From: Actinospica robiniae DSM 44927
GTDB taxonomy: Bacteria > Actinomycetota > Actinomycetes > Streptomycetales > Catenulisporaceae
Assembly: GCF_000504285.1 (NCBI RefSeq)
Contig: NZ_KI632511.1
Coordinates: forward strand, 3,779,372-3,843,371
Direction of reading: 5' to 3'
Length of the DNA stretch: 64,000 bases
Below, one piece after another: positions 44,117 through 53,070 of this stretch. Position numbers and translations under genes: made by a program. The notes below the pieces were generated by a model, which made no database searches, had not been told where the DNA came from, and worked only from the letters and a program-made list of their open reading frames with translations. Within the stretch, counting starts at the first letter, position 1; the number at the start of each line of letters is the position of its first letter.

Positions 44117-44393
44117 CCCGCCGATGACGCAAAGGGCGAATACTCCGACAGTCCAACGCCCCGGTGCGCCGACCACGCAATGGCTCGCGGTGATGCTGGA
44201 GCTCAAGGCCGACACCGTGGCCGAACACGCGGGTGTGCGGAACGCTAAGGCGAGCCGATGCTCAAGAAGGTGCGCCGGCTGATCGCATCGGTCAACGACA
44301 CCCGCACGGGCACTCGACCTGGAACGGCACGGCCGACGCACCATCGCCGGCGTGACCGTCCGCAGCCGGGCCGACCCAAGGCGACCGGGCCGG
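44117..44393. other. Intergenic stretch without a supported gene
   Basis: Short open frames exist but none has a ribosome site plus a recognisable sequence. Confidence 0.4.
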
Positions 44394-44864
44394 TCAGCGG
44401 CGGTGCCCAGCGCGGCTGCGGAGCAGGAATAGGAAGGCCTCCGGGGTCAGCCGCCACATCGTCCAGCCGGAACAACCGAGGAAGCCGCCCACCGGAGCGA
44501 AGATCAGCGGCGCGAGCCACCAGGTGCCGAGGTCGCGCACGTCTTCGGCGCTGCCGGGGTCGGCGGCGAGATAGGCGATCTGGATGGAGGCGCCGACGTG
44601 CGTACCGGCGTGCACGTCGCTCGTCCACGTGTCGAACGATAACCCGTCCTGGAGCGTGAAGCTGAGTTCGTAATCGGTCTTCCTGCCGTCGCGGCGCTCG
44701 TCCTGCACGAGCGCGCTCGTGCGGATGCCGTTGTCCTCGACGTCTATGGTGCGGACGGGCACGTAGACGGCCCCGACCAGCAGACCCGCGGCGCAGACGG
44801 CGAACACTCCGCAGACCAGCCACTGGCCGATACTGTGTCTCGACGGCCCGCCCCGTATGCGCAT
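44394..44864 (-). CDS. DUF3592-like membrane protein
   Basis: 156 aa. One N-terminal membrane segment (WLVCGVFAVCAAGLLVGAVY), an extracytoplasmic region with DYELSFTLQDGLSFDTWTSD and QIAYLAADPGSAEDVRDLGT, then a second segment (WLAPLIFAPVGGFLGCSGW). This is the DUF3592 layout, as in the protein at 61470-61973. Divergent from the next membrane protein. Confidence 0.7.
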   Translation of the reverse strand: MRIRGGPSRHSIGQWLVCGVFAVCAAGLLVGAVYVPVRTIDVEDNGIRTSALVQDERRDGRKTDYELSFTLQDGLSFDTWTSDVHAGTHVGASIQIAYLAADPGSAEDVRDLGTWWLAPLIFAPVGGFLGCSGWTMWRLTPEAFLFLLRSRAGHRR

Positions 44865-44972
44865 GAGTCCATCATGGCTCAGCGGACCGGGCAGTCCGTC
44901 TCGCGCCGAGTGCACGCGGCGAGACGGCACTGGTATCGTCCCTCTTCCGCAGAAATACATAAGGGGCTGTTC

Positions 44973-46082
44973 ATGGGGCGGGAACCGGCGCGGAGCACCA
45001 GTCCGGAGCCTGAGGACGAACGTCCCGTGATCGAGGACGCCCGGCCGGCGCCGGAAGACGCGGTCGCGGGTCCGAATTCCGCGGCCCGTACAGCGAGCGG
45101 ACCGCGTACGCGCGACCTCGTCCTGCTGCTGGCACCGATCTGGGCGCTCACCGCGGCGGCGGTACCGCCGCTCGGGTTGGCGATCTTCATCGCGGGCTGG
45201 GGTGGCGGCGTCGGCGCCATGCTGCTCGCGCTGCTCGCCGCGCTGGTGGGCGTGACGCTGGTGATCGCGGCGGCGGCGCAGCCGGGCCGGGTGCTGATCC
45301 CCTCCGGCGACACCTGGGGCGGCCGGCTTCGCTGGGCCGGCAGCGTGTGCCTGCTCGGGACCCTGCTGATCGCCGTCGGCGGATTCCTCTGGCACCGAGA
45401 CCCGGCGCCGTTCGGCAACGCCCTGGTGCGGACAGGGCTGATCGGCTGCGCCTACGCGCTCGCCGCCGCGGCCCGCACCCGCACGAACGTCCTGCGCAGC
45501 GCCGCGCGCGCAGGGCTCGGCGCGGTCGTCGTGCTGGCCCTGGGCTTAGCGGCGGCGGCGTCCGGCCACCACGACACCGCCTCGCCGCGTCAGCTGCCTT
45601 CGCCCGCCTCGTCGGCGTGGATACCGAGCAACCTCATGCTGGTCGGCGACACTCCGGCCGGCTACCGGCCCGTCCCCACCTCGCTCAGCGAGGAAAGCGG
45701 CGGGGCCAGCCCGTTCCTGGCCAGCTACACCTGTATCTCGAACTGCCCGCCGGATCCGTCGCCCGGGCAGGCGCCGGTCATGATGTACGAAGCGGCGCAG
45801 TCTGGGCCGCAGAGTTTCAGCAGCTACCAGGCCCTGTGCGGCCCGAATCGGGAGAAGGGCTACGAGTGCACCAGCTTGGGTCCGCAGATGTGGCTCGCCA
45901 GGATGACCTCGTCGTCCACGGTCTTCCAGGTCGCCATATACGAACACGATGACGTCGAGTTCACCCTCCAGGCACCGCCGACGATGGACCCGGAGCTGTT
46001 GCGCGCCTACATGTTGAGCATCCACCCCGCGTCGAGCGCGGAGCTCGCCTCCCTGCTCCAGGGATACTCGGACCACGGCTGA
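44973..46082 (+). CDS. Hypothetical multi-pass membrane protein
   Basis: 369 aa from ATG 44973 (AAGGGG upstream). About five membrane segments between ~50 and ~210, then an extracytoplasmic C-terminal domain of ~150 residues with four cysteines (YTCISNCPPDP, LCGPNREKGYECTSLG). The N-terminal 45 residues are acidic and Pro-rich. Family not recognised. Confidence 0.7.
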   Translation: MGREPARSTSPEPEDERPVIEDARPAPEDAVAGPNSAARTASGPRTRDLVLLLAPIWALTAAAVPPLGLAIFIAGWGGGVGAMLLALLAALVGVTLVIAAAAQPGRVLIPSGDTWGGRLRWAGSVCLLGTLLIAVGGFLWHRDPAPFGNALVRTGLIGCAYALAAAARTRTNVLRSAARAGLGAVVVLALGLAAAASGHHDTASPRQLPSPASSAWIPSNLMLVGDTPAGYRPVPTSLSEESGGASPFLASYTCISNCPPDPSPGQAPVMMYEAAQSGPQSFSSYQALCGPNREKGYECTSLGPQMWLARMTSSSTVFQVAIYEHDDVEFTLQAPPTMDPELLRAYMLSIHPASSAELASLLQGYSDHG

Positions 46083-46337
46083 CCGCGGGCGGCCACCCCA
46101 GGTGAGTGAGTCCGGTGCCGGGTCAGTGGTCGTAGGCGGTCAGTGATCGGGTGGTCGATCAGCTGGCGCAGCTTACTTGTCACTATCGAGACGTTGATGG
46201 CAATGGTGGTGTGATCTTTGCTGGTCACGCTGTTGCGGACGGCATCTGGAAGCATGCGGGCCTTCGCGCCGTCGCACTACTGGTGTGGTGGAGGTTCACC
46301 GGTTCCGCGCGGAGGCCATTGTCTGTACGTTCAATCC

Positions 46338-46835
46338 GTGGGGAAAACCAGATTCAGCATGCCGCCCGGGCAGATGCTGCTCGGAGGCGTTGGGTTGCCG
46401 GTTGTGGCGCTCTCGATCGGGCTGGCCCAGGGCGGGTACATGGGCGGCCACAAGCATGTACTTGCCGCACCGATCATTGCCGGGATCGTGGCGATCGGTT
46501 TCGTGGTCATGTTCTTCGGGCGCACTACTGTGCTGAAGCCGGAGGGCATCGCATATGGGTATTTCTTCTTCGCCACTCGGCCGATCGCCTGGGCGCGCAT
46601 CACCGACGTCACGGCGGACTCCAAGGTCCCGCTGAAGGCTGGCCGCCTGTCCTGGCAGGTCACCATCCATCTTGATGGCGGTGGTGCCGTCCGCCTGCCG
46701 GCACCCTACGCGGTCGGCAGTGAGCCGAGCGCCGCCTTTCGAGCTGAGTATGAAGCGATTCATCAGCGCTGGCACCAAGAAAAGGCGCACACGAAGTCGC
46801 CGACGCGGCGCGGGCGGCGACGCTCGGCTCGATAG
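46338..46835 (+). CDS. Membrane protein with bacterial PH-like domain
   Basis: 165 aa from GTG 46338. Two membrane segments (MLLGGVGLPVVALSIGLAQG, LAAPIIAGIVAIGFVVMFFG), then TTVLKPEGIAYGYFFFATRP and IAWARITDVTADSKVPLKAG, resembling a bacterial PH domain. The C-terminus is strongly basic (KSPTRRGRRRSAR). Confidence 0.65.
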   Translation: MGKTRFSMPPGQMLLGGVGLPVVALSIGLAQGGYMGGHKHVLAAPIIAGIVAIGFVVMFFGRTTVLKPEGIAYGYFFFATRPIAWARITDVTADSKVPLKAGRLSWQVTIHLDGGGAVRLPAPYAVGSEPSAAFRAEYEAIHQRWHQEKAHTKSPTRRGRRRSAR

Positions 46836-46949
46836 GGACTCGAGCGTTACGGGATCTGCGAACGGTCCGACAGGGGCGAGCACGGGAAGACACGAGGTGT
46901 CGCCTATCGTGTATCGACGCCGATTTCGTGAGGTCTTCGACGTAGAAGC

Positions 46950-47060
46950 AGGTTTTCACCGTGGGCGGCGGCGAAGCGTTGTTCGAGGTCGTGGATGCGG
47001 GCGCAGTTGGCGGCTCGTTCGCGGCCGAACCGGAGCCCGGCCGGCGGGAAGCAGCGGACG
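46950..47060 (-). other. Possible coiled-coil gene remnant flanking the IS5 copy
   Basis: On the minus strand this reads RERAANCARIHDLEQRFAAA followed by HGENLLLRR, which looks like a fragment of a coiled-coil protein of the kind found beside integrases in actinobacteria. It has no start or stop of its own. Confidence 0.3.
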
Positions 47061-47894
47061 CGTCGGATCTCTCAGCGAGGTGCGGCCAGCGATCTCTCGG
47101 TTGAGCGGTGGGAGTTGATCGGGCCGGTGATCGAGGCGTGGAAGGCTGCGCACCCCTCGGTCTCCGGGCATCAGGGCCGCTACGAGATGCGCGAGATCGT
47201 CAACCCGATCCTCTGCCAGACCGGCACCAGCTGCCAGTGGCGCTACCTCCCGCGCGATCTTCCGCCGTATGGCGCGGTGTACTACTACTTCGCGCTCTGG
47301 CGCAAAGACGGGACCGACAAGCAGATCCACGACCTGCTGCGAATGCAGGTCTGTGAGCAGGCCGGCCGCAGTGAGGACCCGAGCGCGGTGGTGCTCGATT
47401 CGCAGCCGGTGCGTGCGGCGGCGGGAGTGCCGAAGACCACGACCGGGCTGGACGCGGCAAAGAAGACCCCTGGCCGCAAGCGCGGGCTTGCCGTGGACGT
47501 TGTAGGGCTGATCATCGCGGTCGTGGTGATGGCCGCCAGCGCCCACGACAACGTGATCGGTGCCGCGCTGCTGACGCGGGTGGCGGCCGAGAACCCGAGT
47601 GTGTCCAAGGCCTTCGTCGACGCCGGGTTCAAAGACCAGGTCGCCATCCACGGTGCGATGCTCGGCATCGACGTCGAGACCGTGTCCCGTCTCGATGGCG
47701 AGAGCGGGTTCCGACCGCTGCCGAGGCGGTGAGTGGTGGAACAATCACAGGGCACGTTGATACTGCACCGGCGCCTGGTGCGCGACTACGAGCACAGCCC
47801 AGACTCGACGGCCTCCCGGGTGTACCGGGCCGCGACCGCGAACCTCACCCGCCGGCTCACCTTCAGCCGCACCCTTCCGTGGCGGTGGTCGTGA
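46995..47894 (+). pseudogene. IS5-family transposase interrupted by a nonsense codon
   Basis: Recognised by SDLSVERWELIGPVIEAWKA, CQWRYLPRDLPPYGAVYYYF, the first catalytic Asp in VVLDSQPV and the second in FVDAGFKDQ. The codon after LPRR (47730-47732) is TGA where relatives have Trp (TGG); the same frame then continues VVEQSQGTLILHRRLVRDYE to a stop at 47892-47894. The third catalytic residue (Glu of VVEQ) therefore lies beyond the premature stop and the truncated product cannot transpose. The N-terminus also seems fused to unrelated sequence. Terminal repeats were not identified. Confidence 0.8.
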
Positions 47895-48115
47895 ACGGCC
47901 CTTTGACCATCCCAGATCTGCTCCACAAACTAGCCTCCCGCCACGCCGCGGCCGAAGCAGAGATCGCCGACCTGCGCGAACAGGTGGCCAAGCTTAGCGG
48001 CGAGCTTGCTGCCGCCGAGTGCGAACGCGACCGTTGGGCCTCGACCCGCGAGACCATCCTGGCGTTGGCCGGCGAGCACCAAGCCGCGCCCGCCGTGCTC
48101 ACCGAACACCGGTGA
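47891..48115 (+). CDS. Small coiled-coil protein next to the IS5 transposase
   Basis: 74 aa: NGPLTIPDLLHKLASRHAAA then AEIADLREQVAKLSGELAAA. Heptad spacing suggests one long coiled coil. It overlaps the transposase end by 4 bases and may be an accessory gene of the element or a remnant of the insertion target. Function unknown. Confidence 0.45.
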   Translation: MNGPLTIPDLLHKLASRHAAAEAEIADLREQVAKLSGELAAAECERDRWASTRETILALAGEHQAAPAVLTEHR

Positions 48116-48375
48116 CCCCCACTCAGACCACCCCTACGACCCGGAACTCCAGAGCCTGCTTCCCTATCGCCGGTTCGACGAAGAAGCCTGGGACGAGCGC
48201 AGCCCGGAGCACGCGCTCTCCGTCGTCGGGGGGTGGGTGCGAACAGGCGAGTCAGCCCGCTGTACCGCCCCTGCACTGTCAGTGCAGGGCCCACAATCGT
48301 TGGACCCTGCAACCCCTTGACCCCCAGCTTCACTGTGACGCTGACCTGAGCGTTAGTAGCCTGACGGCGTGTTGG
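48116..48375. other. Gap with a short coding remnant
   Basis: Around 48119-48235 one plus-strand frame reads HSDHPYDPELQSLLPYRRFD then EEAWDERSPEHALSVVGG, which looks like genuine protein sequence, but it has no credible start and was not identified. Nothing else is seen. Confidence 0.35.
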
Positions 48376-48690
48376 CTAGCCGGAGCGAAATGGCCTGATT
48401 CCGGTGGCGTGCGGTGCCGTCGGCGTCAGTCGCTGGCGTCGGCGGGTGCGCCGCGCTTGTCTTCGATGTGAAGCACGACCGGCTCTCGGCCGTCTTTGGG
48501 TGCCGAAGTCACCTGCCGGACCACCAGCAGCGACGGGGCCATACTCTCGCACCAGTTCGGTAGCCTGGTCCGCCAGATCACCCTCGGGCTGCATCAGGAT
48601 GACACACGTGCCGTTGGCGAACAGAACCCACGATTTTTGGTCGCCGATGATGATGCTGCGCCATTTTTCAATCAGAGCGGCGGTCTCCAT
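48376..48690 (-). pseudogene. Immunity-like protein, probably frameshifted
   Basis: The first ~65 residues (ALIEKWRSIIIGDQKSWVLF, then LVREYGPVAAGGPAGDFG) look like a real small actinobacterial immunity-like protein. After GDFG the frame turns into Arg-rich sequence, while the neighbouring frame continues sensibly as PKDGREPVVLHIEDKRGAPA and ends ADASD-stop. A one-base frameshift near 48510 is the simplest explanation. Confidence 0.5.
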
Positions 48691-48780
48691 GGGTAGATGA
48701 TGCCGGTGACCGCCGACGCTACGGCGTGTCCCCTCGATGGGAACTCGGGACACCTACGCGGCAAATCTGGACATCATGGC

Positions 48781-49278
48781 TCACTGCGGTACCGCCCACG
48801 GCTCGGCCATCAGTACGACTCGATCAAACTCGGGATCAAAACCGAGGACAGGATGCTGCCAGTCACTCTCGGCGGACATCAACACGGGTTTGGCCAGATG
48901 GCGACCGATCGCCGTCAGGAACTCGCAGAAGACGTCGAGCCGCCCTTGGCCCTGCAACTCCGACAGGTCAACATCGAAATCGATGGTCTCCCCACCGCCG
49001 GCCCACGGGCGGAAGATCGCAAGGAGTTCCGGGATCGGACGTACCCAGATGTTGAGTAGTTCGTCCTCCGCCGAACGGTTGAACACGGCTTGTAGCGGTG
49101 GCAGGTCGATGGCGCGGGCGCCCTCGTAGCACTCCATCCTCCAACCGCACGACCGGATCAGACCGAAAAGTGACTGCCAGTCCGCGACAGAAACGCCTGG
49201 GACATGCACGTCAGGCAAGCCACCCATCAAGTCCGGGTCGAAAAAGCACCGGACCTCCTCCCAACGCAGATCAAGCAT
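48781..49278 (-). CDS. Hypothetical, immunity-like protein
   Basis: 165 aa from ATG 49278. Contains MLDLRWEEVRCFFDPDLMGG, DLPPLQAVFNRSAEDELLNI and ETIDFDVDLSELQGQGRLDV. Acidic, small and soluble, resembling immunity proteins of polymorphic toxin systems, but no named family was recognised and no toxin lies beside it. Confidence 0.55.
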   Translation of the reverse strand: MLDLRWEEVRCFFDPDLMGGLPDVHVPGVSVADWQSLFGLIRSCGWRMECYEGARAIDLPPLQAVFNRSAEDELLNIWVRPIPELLAIFRPWAGGGETIDFDVDLSELQGQGRLDVFCEFLTAIGRHLAKPVLMSAESDWQHPVLGFDPEFDRVVLMAEPWAVPQ

Positions 49279-49485
49279 GCGCCTATTCTGCACGGATACT
49301 TCGCACTCGCAGCCTCGTGGCAAGAAGCCGAGCCACCCGATCAGGCCGCTGCCTCAGATGAGGCGGCGGCCCCACGGACACCGAGACCGCCACGCAGCCC
49401 TGGACTTGCCCCCGCCCATGGCGAGGGCCGGTTTGCGCCAGGTGGCGACGGCTTGGACCGCGGTCGTGCAGGCCGCCGACGGGCC

Positions 49486-50352
49486 TCAGCCGACCGCCGG
49501 CTTGATCTTGGACAGGCCGAGGACGCCGCTCACGAGGCGGTCTCGGGTACGCAGCGGAAGGCGGGCGAGCAGCCCGATCAGCCGCGTGTCCGCGCCGACC
49601 GTGTAGCGAGCCTTCGGCCTATTCGCCGTCATTGCCTTGACTGCGGCGTCGGCCAGGATCTTCGGATCGGACATCTTCATTTTCGCTCCGGCGGCGTTCA
49701 CCGCGGCGAGCTGCTGCTCGTACAGCGCGCGCCGAGCGGGCGGGAGCTGCGTCATCGCCTTCTGGGCCGCGGAGTCCGCGGTCGCGAAGATCTCGGTCTG
49801 CATGGCGCCCGGCTCGAGGACGACGACGTCGATGCCCCAGTGCGCCAGTTCGACTCGCCAGGCGTCCGAGAGGGCTTGGAACGCGGCTTTGCTCGCGGAG
49901 ATCCCGCCCAAGAACGGCGCGGGGATGCGCGCGGTCGGCGCCGTGACATTGAGGACCCGGCCGCGTCCGGCACGCAGCAGCGGCAGGAACTCCTGTGTCA
50001 CCCGCGCCGCGCCGAAGACGTTCACCTCGAAGCCGCGTCGCAGTTCACTGTCAGGGCACAGTTCCAGCGGCCCCTGGATGATGACGCCCGCGTTGTTGAC
50101 CAGGCCGTGCAGCGCGGTCACGCCGGCGGCGTCCAGTTCCTCCCGCGCCGCGATGATGCTCTCCTCGTCGGCCACGTCGAGCTGGACGACGCCCACGCCG
50201 GGGACCCGGCCGAGCTCGCGCCGAGCGTTCTCGGGCGAGCGCACCCCCGCGTAGACCCGGAAGCCCCGTTCGGCCAGGGCCCGGCAGACTCGCAGGCCCG
50301 CCCCCCGGGACGCCCCCGTCACCAGAACCGTCTTTTGCTGTCCGTCCGCCAT
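49486..50352 (-). CDS. SDR family protein lacking the catalytic tyrosine
   Basis: 288 aa. Cofactor loop TGASRGAG and NNAG are intact, but the catalytic YxxxK motif reads ISASK (in FLGGISASKAAFQALSD): the tyrosine is replaced by isoleucine while the lysine stays. Standard SDR catalysis should be impaired, so the protein may bind NAD(P)H only, use another residue, or act as a sensor. ATG 50352 follows GGAGG at 5 bases. Divergent from a PadR regulator with a matching operator. Confidence 0.85.
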   Translation of the reverse strand: MADGQQKTVLVTGASRGAGLRVCRALAERGFRVYAGVRSPENARRELGRVPGVGVVQLDVADEESIIAAREELDAAGVTALHGLVNNAGVIIQGPLELCPDSELRRGFEVNVFGAARVTQEFLPLLRAGRGRVLNVTAPTARIPAPFLGGISASKAAFQALSDAWRVELAHWGIDVVVLEPGAMQTEIFATADSAAQKAMTQLPPARRALYEQQLAAVNAAGAKMKMSDPKILADAAVKAMTANRPKARYTVGADTRLIGLLARLPLRTRDRLVSGVLGLSKIKPAVG

Positions 50353-50405
50353 GGCGGCCTCCACCTCTCAGCAGTGACACCTGTATGCAGTGACATGGTT
50401 CATCT

Positions 50406-50427
50406 GACATGTAAGAATCTACATGTC
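50406..50427. promoter_or_regulatory. PadR-type operator
   Basis: GACATGT-aagaatct-ACATGTC is a perfect palindrome that contains ATGT-N8-ACAT (50409-50424), the known PadR recognition pattern. A wider pair, CAGTGACATG and CATGTCACTG, surrounds it. It sits between the SDR and PadR genes. Confidence 0.75.
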
Positions 50428-50493
50428 ACTGTCGACTGTCCGCAAGGGCGTGCCAAAATGGCCTGATCAGCCCCCTGTGCCCGAGGAGTCGCC

Positions 50494-51090
50494 TTGTCGC
50501 TGCGCCACGGATTGCTCGGTCTGCTCGCCGAAGGGCCGGCCAGCGGCTACGACCTCGCCGGTCGCTTCCAGGAGGCGCTCGGTTCGGTCTGGCCGGCGCA
50601 GCATCCGCAGATCTACGCCGAGCTCGGCCGGCTCGCCGACGCCGGCCTGATCGAGGTGGAGAGCGTCGGCGCGCGCGGACGCAAGGCCTACCGGATCACC
50701 CCGTCCGGCCTGGCCGAGGTGCGGCGCTGGTTGCGCGAGGGCGACGTCGACCGCACCTTCCGGGTCGAGGTGCTGATGCGCGCGTTCTTCTTCTGGCTGA
50801 TGGAGCCGGAGGATCTCGACGCCTTCCTCGTCGCCGAGGAGCGCTACTTCGACGAGACCGCCAAGGCCTTCCGCCAGTACGCGGACCGCAAGGACCGCGG
50901 CGAATTCGGCACCGGCCCGCAGACCCGTGCGCTCCGGATCGCGGCGGAGGCCGGGATCCGGGTCAACGAGGCGCTGGCGGAGTGGGCGCGGTGGGCCAGG
51001 GAGACCGACCTGATGTCGAGCACCGAGTTCGGCACGGGCGGTGGGTCGCAGGACGGAGCAGAAGGCGGCCAGGCGGCGGGCGGCGCCTGA
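50494..51090 (+). CDS. PadR family regulator
   Basis: 198 aa. Winged helix LRHGLLGLLAEGPASGYDLA and IYAELGRLADAGLIEVESVG with the YRITPSGLAEVRRWL wing, then the C-terminal Vir-like dimerisation helices. TTG 50494 follows GAGGAG. The ATGT-N8-ACAT site upstream strongly suggests control of itself and the divergent SDR gene. Confidence 0.87.
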   Translation: MSLRHGLLGLLAEGPASGYDLAGRFQEALGSVWPAQHPQIYAELGRLADAGLIEVESVGARGRKAYRITPSGLAEVRRWLREGDVDRTFRVEVLMRAFFFWLMEPEDLDAFLVAEERYFDETAKAFRQYADRKDRGEFGTGPQTRALRIAAEAGIRVNEALAEWARWARETDLMSSTEFGTGGGSQDGAEGGQAAGGA

Positions 51091-51257
51091 AGCAGCGGGC
51101 CGGAGCCGAGTATCCGCAGGTCCCAGACCACCCGGGCGCGGCGCCGATTCGCGTCGGCCTCCACGATATCGCCGATCTGGAGCGAGCCCGTCTTGCGGGC
51201 CGGAAGCACAATCCGAGCACTGTGCGGTGCTTCCCTTGTGTACGGCGCGCAGACAGG
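50991..51257 (-). other. Possible coding remnant overlapping the PadR 3' end
   Basis: One minus-strand frame reads YTREAPHSARIVLPARKTGS then LQIGDIVEADANRRRARVVW and DLRILGSGPLL. It looks like genuine protein sequence but has no clear start and runs into antisense of the PadR gene. Not identified. Confidence 0.3.
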
Positions 51258-51299
51258 TCCGCTCCTCGCAGGAAATGGCGGCCGGTACCCGGAGGGCGT

Positions 51300-52718
51300 T
51301 CAGCTCTGCCACGGTGCGATGAGGTCATCGGGCCCGAATACCGCGTCGGCGTGTTTGGTGGTGCTGCCGGCGCGGCTGATGGCGATCAACGGAAGGGGCT
51401 GATCGGTGATGCGGAGGCGGTGGCGCTGGAGGGCGAGCATGTCGTGGTCGTCGAACGGCGCGTTCTCCAGCCATTTGATCGACCCGAGGAATAGCAGCTG
51501 TTTCGCGATCGGCTCGCGGTCCGCTCCGACGACGTCGATCTCGACGTCGTTGCTGCGCGTCCAGAACGCGCCGACGACCGGGACGGCGGGGATGGCGTGC
51601 GCAGGCAGCAGGCGCAACAGCGAGTCGCGGATGAGCGGCTCGATCGCGCGTCCGCGCCAGGAGGTCCAGCCTCGTCTGATCCGGTCCAGGGTCAGGTCGG
51701 AACGTATGCGGTCGATCTCGGGCAGGTGCGGGCCGAGGAAGGCGAGCCAGAAGCGGAGGTAGGTGTCGGTGATCCGGTACCTGCGTTCCTTCGAAGGCTG
51801 AAGGGAGAGCGGGAGTTCCCCGGCGACGATCCGCTTGTCGATCAGCAGGTCGGTGGCGCGGGTCAGGGTCGAGTGCGCGATCCCGCCGGCGGCGCGCGCG
51901 ATGTTCGTGAAGGTCCGCTCGCCGCTTCCGATCGCCTCGAGGACCGCCCTGGCCTGCGCCTGGTCGGGGAACTCGGCGGCCAGGGAGAGCTGCGCGGAGG
52001 CGACGATCGGGCTGAGCGGGTCCGCGAGCTCCCTGGCCAGGAACGACCAGAGTCCTTCACCGCTGCGCCACCGGGCGCAGACGATCGGCAGCCCGCCGGT
52101 CACGAGCGCGGCGTCGAACGCGGACGCCGCATCCAGCCCGGTCATCTGCGCCACCTCCGCCACGTTGAGCGGGCCCACCGGCATTTCACTGCCGCGCTGG
52201 TGGAAGGGGCGGCCGTAGGAGGTGAGTGCCTCCATCATCGACAGGTCCGAGCCGATGAGCAGGAGCAGGACCGGGCGGTGTGAGAGTTCCCGGTCCCACG
52301 CGCGCTGCAGGATGCTCTCGAACGCTCCGGAGTCGTCCATGAGGTAGGGCACCTCGTCGAGCACGACCACGCTGGCCTGGTCCTGCGGGAGCAACCCGGC
52401 GAGTTGGCGAAGCGCCGCCGTCCAGTTCCCGGGTGCGGCTTCATCGAAGATCGCCGCCTCGGGCAGCGAGGAGGAAGCGACGTCGTGCGCGAACTCCTCG
52501 AGCGGTTCCGCTCCTCGGCCGAGTTGTGCGGTGTGGAAGACGTACGGCACCCGGCTGTGGCGGACGAACTCACCGACGAGCGCGGACTTCCCGATGCGCC
52601 GGCGCCCGCGGATGATCACGCACCGGCCCGGGCGCTGCCCACCGATCGCCGAGCGCACCTCGTCCAAGGCCTGCCCTAGCGCCGCGAGCTCACGGCGCCG
52701 GCCCACGAAGTCCGCCAT
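51300..52718 (-). CDS. AAA-family ATPase with DUF234-like C-terminus
   Basis: 472 aa. Begins FVGRRRELAALGQALDEV, with Walker A IRGRRRIGKS, Walker B SVVVLDEVPYL and a winged-helix part (FTNIARAAGGIAHSTLTRAT); the C-terminal ~110 residues (WRGRAIEPLIRDSLLRLLPA, NDVEIDVVGADREPIAKQLL) match the DUF234 nuclease-like domain of archaeal-type ATPases. It stands alone. Members have been suggested to act in defence or as solitary toxins; the role is not established. Confidence 0.82.
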   Translation of the reverse strand: MADFVGRRRELAALGQALDEVRSAIGGQRPGRCVIIRGRRRIGKSALVGEFVRHSRVPYVFHTAQLGRGAEPLEEFAHDVASSSLPEAAIFDEAAPGNWTAALRQLAGLLPQDQASVVVLDEVPYLMDDSGAFESILQRAWDRELSHRPVLLLLIGSDLSMMEALTSYGRPFHQRGSEMPVGPLNVAEVAQMTGLDAASAFDAALVTGGLPIVCARWRSGEGLWSFLARELADPLSPIVASAQLSLAAEFPDQAQARAVLEAIGSGERTFTNIARAAGGIAHSTLTRATDLLIDKRIVAGELPLSLQPSKERRYRITDTYLRFWLAFLGPHLPEIDRIRSDLTLDRIRRGWTSWRGRAIEPLIRDSLLRLLPAHAIPAVPVVGAFWTRSNDVEIDVVGADREPIAKQLLFLGSIKWLENAPFDDHDMLALQRHRLRITDQPLPLIAISRAGSTTKHADAVFGPDDLIAPWQS

Positions 52719-53070
52719 CGGCGCTTCCCTTCTTCGGAGAAGATGCTTCCTCTCCAGATAGTATCGGCGAAGAAAGTATTGCGCATCGATTTGGACGGCC
52801 TTGGCCTGTGGCCTGCATCGGACCGCGCGGTGTCGATCACCTCGCTCATCGCGTGGAGCGCCCTTGGCACCCTGGGCTCCCCGGGCACCCTGGGCTCCCT
52901 GGCGTCCATACCTGCGGTAGTACGGAGCGGACGACGGGGCGAGAACGGCGTCCAGGGCGGTGCCGACGCCGGCCGTCCAAGACGTGATCCTGGACGGTGC
53001 TACCGGCTACCACTCGATCTCGGTCACCGTGGTCTGAACGACGACCGAGCGAAGCCGCCGGTCACATTGA
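52719..53070. other. Gap between the ATPase and GNAT genes, with a coding remnant
   Basis: The ATPase promoter region has GGAGA-N10-TCTCC (52735-52754). At 52860-52905 the 16-mer GGCACCCTGGGCTCCC occurs twice in direct orientation. From 52921 to 53037 a plus-strand frame ends VILDGATGYHSISVTVV-stop, apparently the tail of a lost gene. No full gene is present. Confidence 0.4.
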
